This document shows, in pieces, positions 21,168 to 28,528 of a stretch of 64,000 nt of DNA (the stretch's first letter is position 1; every line of letters begins with the position of its first letter). The notes under the pieces were generated by a model. It worked only from the letters and a program-made list of their open reading frames with translations, ran no database searches and had not been told where the DNA came from. The stretch comes from Rhodobiaceae bacterium. Lineage in GTDB: Bacteria; Pseudomonadota; Alphaproteobacteria; Rhizobiales; Aestuariivirgaceae. The stretch is from assembly GCA_009885825.1 (NCBI GenBank), contig VFJY01000043.1, forward strand, positions 17,780 through 81,779, given 5' to 3'. The position numbers and the translations under genes are program-made.

Positions 21168-22028
21168 CTAGCGCTTGTCGATCTTGGAGCCAACGAGCGC
21201 CATGAAATCATCCTCCGACTTGATCGCCGGTATATCTTCCATGCGCACTTCATAGCCATATTTCGATGCGATTTTCTTGTAGACAGGAATGCGGTGATGC
21301 AGCAGCTGCTCAAAGCCCCAGACGAGAAAATCGTCTGGCACAATGTCGTCGTCGTTGCGAATTTTTTTGAGATCCTTGTATTCGGCCCATTTCCGATCGA
21401 GAAATTCCGGCTGGTAGTACATGGGTTTTGGATATTTGCGGAAGCGATCAACCAGCATTCTTGTGTGTTCAGGATTGCCGTCGATATAGAGCAGCAACGT
21501 GCTGTCGCTGAGGCTTTTGAGGACTGCGTCATTGGGGTCATCGGGGTTGACGACTTCGCACAGGCTGCCGCCGGAATCGCAGACGAAATTCCTGTAGCTG
21601 TAGATTTCGCGGGCGCGCTCAATGAAATTGGGCACATCGAGAAGGGCGCGGATTTCGGCATCCCGGTGCTGGCTTTGGCGGCGCTTGTATTCGGCAAAGG
21701 ATATGCCGCCCAGGGCCGGGTTTCCGGGTTTTCCCAGATAGGTGGACAGCGGGCTCAAATTGTCAAAGGTGATATTCGAGCGGATGTAGATCGAATCGGA
21801 CTTCAGAAGCTCCGCCAGGAACGGCACCTTCATGGCCTCGCGCTTGAAATTATCCACAATGGCCTCATCCATGTAACGGGTGCCAATGCGGTAATCGACG
21901 GAATATTGAAACCAGCCGCTCTGCTGCAGCATGATGGCAAGCGTGGTTTTGCCAACGCCCGACATGCCCATAATGGTCACGGCTTTGGCGGGCAATTTGC
22001 GGAATTCCGCGGCGGATTGAAAGCGCAT
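21168..22028 (-). CDS. P-loop ATPase/kinase-like protein paired with metA
   Basis: 286 residues. Walker [10 protein letters not shown] lies near residue 22, and [11 protein letters not shown] could hold a Walker B-like Asp. The remainder is rich in charged and aromatic residues ([26 protein letters not shown]) and resembles small adenylate-kinase-like or cytosolic ATPases seen in alphaproteobacteria without an assigned role. The protein looks soluble. It precedes metA by 5 bp, so the two are co-expressed; a link to methionine metabolism is only suggested by that position. Confidence 0.75.
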   Translation of the reverse strand: MRFQSAAEFRKLPAKAVTIMGMSGVGKTTLAIMLQQSGWFQYSVDYRIGTRYMDEAIVDNFKREAMKVPFLAELLKSDSIYIRSNITFDNLSPLSTYLGKPGNPALGGISFAEYKRRQSQHRDAEIRALLDVPNFIERAREIYSYRNFVCDSGGSLCEVVNPDDPNDAVLKSLSDSTLLLYIDGNPEHTRMLVDRFRKYPKPMYYQPEFLDRKWAEYKDLKKIRNDDDIVPDDFLVWGFEQLLHHRIPVYKKIASKYGYEVRMEDIPAIKSEDDFMALVGSKIDKR

Positions 22029-22158
22029 GGAAAGTGATTAGCCGAAGCAGGGGTGAAAGGGCAACGGGGGACCGCATAATTGCTGTGAGATACGAGCTCT
22101 GGGATTTGGCGCAATGGCCGTATTATTATAGATGAGGCGACATAACCGAAAGTTCAAA

Positions 22159-23436
22159 ATGACACAGCGCGTTAATGATTTTCCTACCTGGTATGAGGCC
22201 ACAGCAACGCGTGGGGCACCGCGGCCAGCCTTGCGTGAGGCCATAAAGGCTGAAATCTGTGTGATTGGCGGCGGGCTGGCAGGGCTGACGGTGGCGCTTG
22301 AATTGGCGCGGTTGAGAGCTAACGTGGTGCTGCTCGAGGCAAAAAATGTTGCCTGGGCCGCGTCGGGACGCAATGGCGGGTTTGTTTCAAACGGGTACGC
22401 CCAGGGGATTGAAAACATTCAGAAACGCGTGGGGCTTGAGGCGGCGCGCGGGCTTTATGCGCTTTCAAAGCGCGGCAGCGAATATGTGCGGCGTGAAATA
22501 GCCGAGGGTGACCCATCGCTCAAGATGGGAGATGGGTGGATTGTCGCCCTTCGCCATCGCGATGATGGGAATTTGCAAAAATATCGCGATATGATGGCGC
22601 GAGACTATGATGAGAACTTCACGTTTCTGCCGGCAGAGCAAACGCGGGAAAAGCTGAATTCGAGCCGTTATTTTGAAAGCATCTCAAACCCCCAAGCCCT
22701 GCACTTTCATCCCCTGCGCTATGCCTTGATGCTGGCCGGGAAGGCTGAAGCCAGCGGCGCCATCATACACGAAAATACGGCAGCGCTCTCGGTTCAGAAA
22801 CAAGGGGCAGAATGGCGGGTTCGCACGGGGGACGGCGAAGTTGTCGCCCGCCATGTGGTTCATTGCGTGTCATCCTTGGACCGGACTATCCATACGGTGT
22901 CGGGCAGGGCTGTGTTGCCGGTTGCAACCTATGTAGCGGTGACTGAACCTCTAAAGCAGGATGCGATTCGCACATCTGCGGCGGTTGCTGATACGCGGCG
23001 GGCGGGCAATTACTACCGCTTGATTGACGGTGGCAGAATTCTATGGGGCGGCAGCATAACGACCCGAATCTCGGAGCCCGGCCGGTTGGCTGAACAGATG
23101 AAGCGGGACATGGTTGCCACTTTCCCGCAATTGGGAAACCCCCGCATTGACTATTCCTGGGCCGGGCTGATGGCCTATGCGCTGCACAAAATGCCCCTTA
23201 TCGGCAGGGACAAGGGAGGCCAATGGTTTGCCACGGCTTTTGGCGGGCATGGCATGAATACCACTGCAATGGCTGGCCAACTCCTGGCTGCGGCTATTGC
23301 CCAAGGAGATGATGAATACCGCCGTTTTGCGCCTTATGAACCCGCCTGGGCCGGGGGTCCGTTCGGGCGTTTGGGGGTGCAGGCGTCCTACTGGTGGATG
23401 CAGCTTCGCGACAGGATTGACGAGGCTGGATCTTAA
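22159..23436 (+). CDS. FAD-dependent oxidoreductase, DAO family (gamma-glutamylputrescine oxidase-like)
   Basis: 425 residues from the ATG at 22159 (GAAAG upstream). The FAD Rossmann motif CVIGGGLAGLTVALELA is near residue 35, followed by EAKNVAWAASGRNGGFVSNG, the hallmark of the PuuB/DadA-like amine oxidase group. The C-terminal FAD contact is FGGHGMNTTAMAG. It oxidises a secondary amine or amino acid substrate to imine with hydrogen peroxide or quinone reduction; the true substrate is unknown. It is divergent from the ATPase-metA operon and no aldehyde dehydrogenase or aminotransferase is adjacent. Confidence 0.87.
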   Translation: MTQRVNDFPTWYEATATRGAPRPALREAIKAEICVIGGGLAGLTVALELARLRANVVLLEAKNVAWAASGRNGGFVSNGYAQGIENIQKRVGLEAARGLYALSKRGSEYVRREIAEGDPSLKMGDGWIVALRHRDDGNLQKYRDMMARDYDENFTFLPAEQTREKLNSSRYFESISNPQALHFHPLRYALMLAGKAEASGAIIHENTAALSVQKQGAEWRVRTGDGEVVARHVVHCVSSLDRTIHTVSGRAVLPVATYVAVTEPLKQDAIRTSAAVADTRRAGNYYRLIDGGRILWGGSITTRISEPGRLAEQMKRDMVATFPQLGNPRIDYSWAGLMAYALHKMPLIGRDKGGQWFATAFGGHGMNTTAMAGQLLAAAIAQGDDEYRRFAPYEPAWAGGPFGRLGVQASYWWMQLRDRIDEAGS

Positions 23437-23579
23437 GCCCTGTTTACAGGACCGCCACAAATCCCAATCAAAGATCGAGCCGTTCCGAATCAGAAAAAGT
23501 TAACAAATTCATGGCTATTGTCGAAGCAACGCAAGCTCGCTATAAGCGCCGCCGCGACAGTAGGTTGGAGAGATTCTTT

Positions 23580-23996
23580 ATGAATGTTCTAGTCGAAATT
23601 GATTACAGGCCTAGTGACAGCGAGCCGTTCATGAACGAACGGCAGACGGCCTACTTCCGCAATAAGCTGAATGTTTGGAAAGAAGAGCTTTTGCGCGAAA
23701 GCAAGGAAACCATTTCCCATCTGCAGGACGAGAACCATGTGTTGCCGGACTTGGCGGACAGAGCCTCTTCGGAGACCGACCGTTCCCTTGAACTTCGGGC
23801 GCGCGACAGGCAGCGCAAGCTGATATCCAAAATAGAAGCAGCCTTGCAGCGCATCAATGATGGCTCCTATGGCTATTGCGAAGAGACCGGTGATCCCATC
23901 AGCCTGAAGCGCCTGGATGCGCGGCCCATCGCCACACTTTCCATTGAAGCGCAAGAACGTCACGAGCGCCGCGAGCGGGTTTACAGGGACGACTGA
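23580..23996 (+). CDS. dksA: RNA polymerase-binding transcription factor DksA (zinc-site-less form)
   Basis: 138 residues from the ATG at 23580, with GGAGAG upstream; an open frame continues back to 23511 but has no family features. The long coiled coil (20-95) contains the tip motif PDLADRASSETD with the two Asp and Ala that enter the polymerase secondary channel. The C-terminal zinc finger keeps only one of four cysteines (Cys100 in YGYCEETG), and the second pair is replaced by SIEAQERH. It should act with ppGpp in stringent control without needing zinc. Confidence 0.95.
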   Translation: MNVLVEIDYRPSDSEPFMNERQTAYFRNKLNVWKEELLRESKETISHLQDENHVLPDLADRASSETDRSLELRARDRQRKLISKIEAALQRINDGSYGYCEETGDPISLKRLDARPIATLSIEAQERHERRERVYRDD

Positions 23997-24000
23997 CTGC

Positions 24001-25803
24001 TCAATGTGAACTGATGAAGAGATCGACTTTTGCAAAAGTCGTGACATCAATCAGCCCCACATCGGAAATACGAAGTTCGGGGATGACAACCAGCGCCAGC
24101 AAGGAATGCTGCATGTAGGCGTTGTTCAGGCTGCAGCCACAAGCCTTCATTGCGGCAACCATTTTCTCAGCCTTTGCGGCAACAATTTCGGCTGGTTCTA
24201 TTGACATCAGGCCGGCGATTGGCAGCTCAATGCGGGCGAGTTCTTCGCCTTTGCTGACGACGACCACGCCTCCACCGATTTCACTCAGGACATTGGCGGC
24301 TTGCGCCATGTCGGCGCGATTGGTTCCGACCACGATGATGTGGTGGCTGTCGTGGGCCACGGTGCTGGCAATGGCGCAGTCAACATCATAGCCAAAGCCG
24401 GACACATAGGCATTGACGACGGTGCCCGATCCGCGATGGCGTTCGACAATGGAAATCTGGCAGACATCGTTTTCACGGTCCATCTCGACGAGACCAGATT
24501 TCACATTCAAGGGCAGCTGCAGGGCCTTGGTGGGGGCTTGATTTTCGATGATGCCGATCACGCGGGCTTCAACCTTGTTGGCGCCCTTGGGAGCAGCGAT
24601 CTCAAAATCCCTGTCACTCAACTTTCGGCCGACGTTCATGGTATTTCGGGCGGTTGCGGGATAACTGAATTTTGGCGGCTCGCGGGTGAGCTTGCCATTT
24701 TCAGCCATGACTTGCCCGCGCGCGATCACCATTTCAATCGGAAGCGAAATCAGGTCGGATGAAATGACAACATCAGCCCGGCGGCCTGGCGTGATGGAGC
24801 CAAGCTCGCGTTCGAGGCCGAAATGCTGGGCGGTGTTGAGGGTCGCCATCTGGATGGCGGTCATGGGCTTCAGGCCCTGGGCTATGGCATGGCGCAAAAC
24901 CCGGTTCATATGGCCCTCATAGACCAGCGTTCCGGAATGGCAGTCATCCGTACACAGAATGATGTTCCGACTGTCGATGCCGCGTTCGGTCACGGCCTTG
25001 ATCTGGGCCGCCACATCATACCAGGCGGAACCCAGTCGCAGCATGGCGCGCATGCCCTGGCGCACGCGGGCTACGCAGTCATCGACGGTGGTGCCTTCAT
25101 GATCGTCAGCAGGGCCGCCTGCGACATAGGCGTGGAAAGGGGCGCCTAAATCTGGTGAAGCATAATGCCCACCCACGACTTTCCCCGCCGCCTGGGTCGC
25201 GGCGATTTCGGCCAGCATTTTTGGATCACAGTTCGCGACGCCGGGGAAATTCATCATTTCGCCGAGGCCAATGATATTCGGCCAGGTCATGGCGAGGGCA
25301 ACATCTTCAGGGGTGATGGCAGCGCCGGGATTTTCCAGTCCGGGCGCGCTTGGAACGCAGCTTGGCATTTGCACGAACACGTTGATGGGAAGGCCCATGG
25401 CCTCGTCGTGCAACAATTTCACGCCGGCAAGCCCCAAGACGTTTGCGATTTCATGTGGGTCAATGAACATGGAGGTTGTGCCGTGGGGAATGACGGCGCG
25501 GGCAAATTCCGTCACCGTGACCATGCCGCTTTCAACATGCATATGGCCATCGCAGAAACCCGGAATGAGATAGCGGTCCCTCGCATCGACAACAGCGGTA
25601 TCCTTCCCTATCATGGCGCCTGCATTGGGGCCCACATAGGCAAAGCGCCCGCCAGTGATGGCAATGTCTGTAGCTGGAATGACCTCGCCGGAATGCACAT
25701 TCACCCAGCGACCGTTTTTAATCACCATGTCGGCGGTTGCGCGGCCTGCGGCGACATTGATCAGGGCAGCAGCCAGTTCCTGCCAGGATTTGAGCCCGGT
25801 CAT
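24001..25803 (-). CDS. ade: Adenine deaminase
   Basis: 600 residues of the amidohydrolase superfamily: GFCDGHMHVESG supplies the first metal histidines, followed by HGTTSMFIDPHEIANVLG, CTDDCHSG with the late Asp, and the long C-terminal domain (VDCAIASTVAHDSHHIIVVG) specific to adenine deaminases. It converts adenine to hypoxanthine and ammonia in the cytosol, using iron or manganese. Its GTG/ATG start overlaps the stop of hisN-like gene by four bases (25800-25803), so the two are translated as an operon. Confidence 0.95.
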   Translation of the reverse strand: MTGLKSWQELAAALINVAAGRATADMVIKNGRWVNVHSGEVIPATDIAITGGRFAYVGPNAGAMIGKDTAVVDARDRYLIPGFCDGHMHVESGMVTVTEFARAVIPHGTTSMFIDPHEIANVLGLAGVKLLHDEAMGLPINVFVQMPSCVPSAPGLENPGAAITPEDVALAMTWPNIIGLGEMMNFPGVANCDPKMLAEIAATQAAGKVVGGHYASPDLGAPFHAYVAGGPADDHEGTTVDDCVARVRQGMRAMLRLGSAWYDVAAQIKAVTERGIDSRNIILCTDDCHSGTLVYEGHMNRVLRHAIAQGLKPMTAIQMATLNTAQHFGLERELGSITPGRRADVVISSDLISLPIEMVIARGQVMAENGKLTREPPKFSYPATARNTMNVGRKLSDRDFEIAAPKGANKVEARVIGIIENQAPTKALQLPLNVKSGLVEMDRENDVCQISIVERHRGSGTVVNAYVSGFGYDVDCAIASTVAHDSHHIIVVGTNRADMAQAANVLSEIGGGVVVVSKGEELARIELPIAGLMSIEPAEIVAAKAEKMVAAMKACGCSLNNAYMQHSLLALVVIPELRISDVGLIDVTTFAKVDLFISSH

Positions 25804-26594
25804 TGCGACATCACTCCAATGGCTTCATCCAGCAGGGTCCTTGAACCTGCGCAAATGACGTTGCCGCCATCAGCCGGGTTGTCGCCGCTCCAGCTGCCAA
25901 CCGCACCGCCTGCGCCTTCAATGATGGGGATGAGGGCTGCAATGTCATAGGCTTGCAGGCCAGCGTCAAGAGCCATGTCCATGTGGCCAGCGGCGACGAG
26001 CGCAAAGAAGTAGGCGTCGCCGCCAAAGCGCATGAGCTTCACGGCTTTCTGCAAATTGCGGAAAGCTTTCTGATCTGTTTCGTGGCGGTAGAGTTCGGGC
26101 GCCGTCGTGCCCGCGGCAGCGCCGGCAATGCCAGTGCCCTTTCGGGTGTAAATTGGCTCGATGGTTCCCTGGTAATTGTTCCAGGCACCATGGGGATTGC
26201 CGTAAAATAGATCGCCCACAAAGGGCTGGTTCATGACACCCACAACCGGCTTGCCCTCGAAGGTGAGCCCAATGAGCGTTGCCCAGGTTGGCAGCCCGCA
26301 CACAAACGAGCGGGTTCCGTCCACGGGATCAAGAACCCAGGTGAAGCCTGACTTGCCCTCCTTCACGCCATACTCCTCGCCATTGATGCCGTGGTCTGGG
26401 AAGCGCTCCTCAATCATCTTGCGTATAATGCGCTCGCCGGCACGGTCACCTTCAGTGACGGGATCCCAGGCGACGTGGGGCTTAACTTCAATTGGCGTGT
26501 TGCGCCGGAAAAAGGGGAGGATTTCAGCTTCGGAAGCGTGCGCCAGTTCCACGGCAAAATTTGTCAGGTCAGTCCAGTCAGTCGGTGCGCCCAT
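25800..26594 (-). CDS. hisN: Inositol monophosphatase-family phosphatase, probable histidinol-phosphatase
   Basis: 264 residues. Metal-binding motifs of the IMPase fold are visible: INGEEYG (first Glu), WVLDPVDGTRSFV (Asp-Pro-x-Asp-Gly-Thr) and DAGLQAYDIAALIPIIEGAGG (late Asp). The sequence pattern, especially GINGEEYG and GLPTWATLIGL, fits the HisN histidinol-phosphatases of Actinobacteria and Alphaproteobacteria that replace HisB-N; inositol phosphatase activity is the alternative. No other his gene is nearby. It is the first gene of the hisN-ade pair. Confidence 0.85.
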   Translation of the reverse strand: MGAPTDWTDLTNFAVELAHASEAEILPFFRRNTPIEVKPHVAWDPVTEGDRAGERIIRKMIEERFPDHGINGEEYGVKEGKSGFTWVLDPVDGTRSFVCGLPTWATLIGLTFEGKPVVGVMNQPFVGDLFYGNPHGAWNNYQGTIEPIYTRKGTGIAGAAAGTTAPELYRHETDQKAFRNLQKAVKLMRFGGDAYFFALVAAGHMDMALDAGLQAYDIAALIPIIEGAGGAVGSWSGDNPADGGNVICAGSRTLLDEAIGVMSQ

Positions 26595-26848
26595 TGAAAC
26601 CCCGCCACATGATCTTATCTTGCCTATAGGAATGTTGTGTGCCGCTCAAGCTGGTCAGTGAGTCGGGTTTACATTGCATCGCACAATTTATTTTCGAGTC
26701 ATGTGCATTTTGCATGGTAACTGTGTTGTTAATGCCACAGGGTCTGGTCGTTACCTAACCCATAATGAAATCAATATATTATGAGACGTATTCAAGTTTT
26801 TTGGTGATCATTTTCTTGATCATTTGGAAAGTTTTTCTACTCGCCGCC

Positions 26849-26877
26849 TTGATTCATCTATGTTGCAGTGCCATATT
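26849..26877 (+). promoter_or_regulatory. Promoter of the 26.9-kb small RNA candidate
   Basis: A -35 box TTGATT (26849-26854) and a -10 box CATATT (26872-26877) are 17 bp apart. They would start transcription near 26884, in an interval with no plus-strand ORF, and the transcript runs into the strong terminator at 26943-26976. Confidence 0.6.
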
Positions 26878-26883
26878 CAAGTG

Positions 26884-26976
26884 GTGAGATCGAGACTTGG
26901 TCTTCTCTCACAGCCCTTCTTGGGCGTTTCCTCCCTAGACTTGGGCCGATCACTTTAGTGTATCGGCCCCTTTTTT
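26884..26976 (+). ncRNA. Candidate trans-acting small RNA with anti-SD motif (AbcR/alpha-r14-15-like)
   Basis: A transcript of about 90 nt is bounded by the promoter at 26849-26877 and a Rho-independent terminator (GGGCCGAT stem, ATCGGCCC, six T). It has no ORF. A first hairpin (GAGA...TCTC around 26886-26911), a small GCCC-TTCTT-GGGC hairpin (26923-26935) and the terminator leave TTTCCTCCCTAGAC (26937-26950 region start) single stranded; CCTCCC is complementary to a ribosome-binding site. This three-hairpin design with exposed anti-Shine-Dalgarno is that of the Hyphomicrobiales alpha-r14 and alpha-r15 (AbcR) RNAs, which repress transporter mRNAs with Hfq. Family choice is from memory of the motif and should be tested. 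Confidence 0.65.
26943..26976 (+). terminator. Rho-independent terminator of the small RNA
   Basis: GGGCCGAT (26943-26950) pairs with ATCGGCCC (26962-26969), the inner CAC/GTG pairs continue the stem, and a run of six T follows. The T-run is on the plus strand and no plus-strand ORF precedes it, which is why an untranslated transcript is inferred. It abuts the stop codon of the convergent gene. Confidence 0.85.
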
Positions 26977-27847
26977 ATTCGGCGGCGTGTTTCAGCGGTG
27001 CGGCAAGCTGGGTGAGGGATTCCAGCAGGGTCTTCATGGCGTGCCGCAACATTGCCCGCACAGACTCAAAGTCTTTGGTTTTCTCAAACCGGGCTTCATT
27101 CATGTAAAGACCGCGGCAGATCTCAATCTGCAAGGCATTTCGGCCCAAATTGGGCGCGCCGTAATTCTGGGTTATGAAGCCGCCCGCATAGGGTTTATTG
27201 CGAACAACCCGTAGACCCTCGGCGCGCAAAATATCCTCGAGGCAGACCGTGATTTCCTCGCCGCACGAAGCGCCATAGCGATCACCGATCACGACATCAA
27301 CTGACGACTGGCTCGTGGCGCTGGTTGGCATGGAATGGCAGTCCAGCAACAGCATTTGGCCTGCGCTGTTCATCACCTCGTCAATCAGGGCCTTCAGTGT
27401 GCGGTGATAGGGGCGATAGATCTTTTCAACGCGCTGCAAGGCATCATTCAGGCTCAGGCGCTCGCGGTAAATCTCCTCGCCTTCCGCCACAATTCTGGGA
27501 ATGGTGCCCAGGCCGCCCGCCACGCGGGGTGAACCCGTATTCATGAAACCCGGCAATTCACCTGAAAACATGCGTGGGTCGAATTCATAGGCCTCGCGGT
27601 TGAGATCAATGTAGGCGCGCGGCATGTGGGCGCACAACATGGGGGCGCCAAGGTCGGCGCAGCACATGAACAGTTCATCGATGAAACAATCTTCAGATTT
27701 GCGCAAGGTTTCGGCCGACAGCCTGGTCATGCGCAGGAGTTCAGCCGGATATCGCTTGCCGCTGTGGGCTGAATTGAAAACAGCCGGGGCCGTCCACGCG
27801 GCAGGCGCCAAAATTTCAAAATAGGGATCGGGGACTGATTTGGTCAT
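26975..27847 (-). CDS. N-formylglutamate amidohydrolase family protein
   Basis: 290 residues from the ATG at 27847. FNSAHSGKRYPAELL near the N-terminus, RAYIDLNREAYEFDP in the middle and LLLDCHSMP with the metal-binding Asp/His are the family motifs; GGFITQNYG and LQIEICRGLYMNE follow. Members are zinc hydrolases that remove formyl groups from N-formylglutamate in histidine degradation or act on related N-acyl amino acids. There are no hut genes nearby, so the substrate is open. Its stop codon reaches into the terminator of the opposite small RNA. Confidence 0.87.
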   Translation of the reverse strand: MTKSVPDPYFEILAPAAWTAPAVFNSAHSGKRYPAELLRMTRLSAETLRKSEDCFIDELFMCCADLGAPMLCAHMPRAYIDLNREAYEFDPRMFSGELPGFMNTGSPRVAGGLGTIPRIVAEGEEIYRERLSLNDALQRVEKIYRPYHRTLKALIDEVMNSAGQMLLLDCHSMPTSATSQSSVDVVIGDRYGASCGEEITVCLEDILRAEGLRVVRNKPYAGGFITQNYGAPNLGRNALQIEICRGLYMNEARFEKTKDFESVRAMLRHAMKTLLESLTQLAAPLKHAAE

Positions 27848-27996
27848 CACTTTTTAACAGTATTGACCAAGCGGCCTAAACTGTCCACACTTGCCGAGTT
27901 CACACCCTGTTTACCGGTCAACAGTTATTAACCTGCAGGGACGCGAGAGATGGTACATAAACAGGGTGGGTAAATATCAGTATGCAAGTTAACGCC

Positions 27997-28356
27997 ATGG
28001 CGAAAATTATTCTCGCAGAAGATGATGATGACATGCGGCGCTTCCTCGTGAAGGCGCTGGAGAAGGCCGGCCATCACGTCACCGCGTTTGGCGAAGGCGC
28101 CAGCGCCTTTGAAGAAATCAAGCAGACAACATTTGACTTGCTGCTCACCGACATTGTCATGCCTGAAATGGATGGCATTGAACTGGCAAGACGCGCCGCA
28201 GAACTCGACCCGCATTTGAAGATCATGTTTATCACCGGATTTGCCGCCGTGGCGCTGCATCCGGATTCCAAGGCGCCGAAGGACGCCAAGGTTCTATCCA
28301 AGCCCTTTCACTTGCGCGATCTGGTGGCCGAAGTGGACCGCATGATGGCGGCTTAA
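27997..28356 (+). CDS. cpdR: Response regulator CpdR
   Basis: 119 residues, a bare receiver domain. EDDDDMRRFLVKALEKAG at the N-terminus, phosphoacceptor Asp52 in LLLTDIVMPEMDG, and the C-terminal MFITGFAAVALHPDS and AKVLSKPFHLRDL are near-diagnostic for CpdR. Unphosphorylated CpdR moves ClpXP to the pole and primes destruction of CtrA, PdeA and other cell-cycle proteins; the CckA-ChpT relay phosphorylates it. An in-frame ATG five codons upstream (27982) is possible, but orthologues begin at MAKIILAED. It stands alone before tRNA-Val. Confidence 0.95.
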   Translation: MAKIILAEDDDDMRRFLVKALEKAGHHVTAFGEGASAFEEIKQTTFDLLLTDIVMPEMDGIELARRAAELDPHLKIMFITGFAAVALHPDSKAPKDAKVLSKPFHLRDLVAEVDRMMAA

Positions 28357-28404
28357 TCGCTTGCCAGAGCTTAGACTTCCCATTATATCCCGCCCCACAT
28401 GAGT

Positions 28405-28479
28405 GGGCGGTTAGCTCAGCGGTAGAGCACTACGTTGACATCGTAGTGGCCACAAGTTCGATCCTTGTACCGCCCACCA
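28405..28479 (+). tRNA. tRNA-Val (anticodon GAC)
   Basis: A complete cloverleaf with encoded CCA: acceptor GGGCGGT pairs with ACCGCCC, D arm GCTC/GAGC, anticodon arm CTACG-TTGACAT-CGTAG giving anticodon GAC (reads GUC/GUU valine codons), and T arm ACAAG-TTCGATC-CTTGT. Discriminator A at 28476, CCA at 28477-28479. Confidence 0.97.
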
Positions 28480-28528
28480 TTTTCCCCTTAAACATTTCAC
28501 GGTTGTCTTGGCTTCCAGGGAACTCATT

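Noticed and set aside
22029..22158. SAM riboswitch ahead of the ATPase-metA operon
   Set aside because: I looked for the SAM-II core and found neither its conserved loop nor a pseudoknot partner.
23511..23579. Longer DksA starting at 23511
   Set aside because: The added 23 residues have no counterpart in the family and the ribosome-binding site favours 23580.
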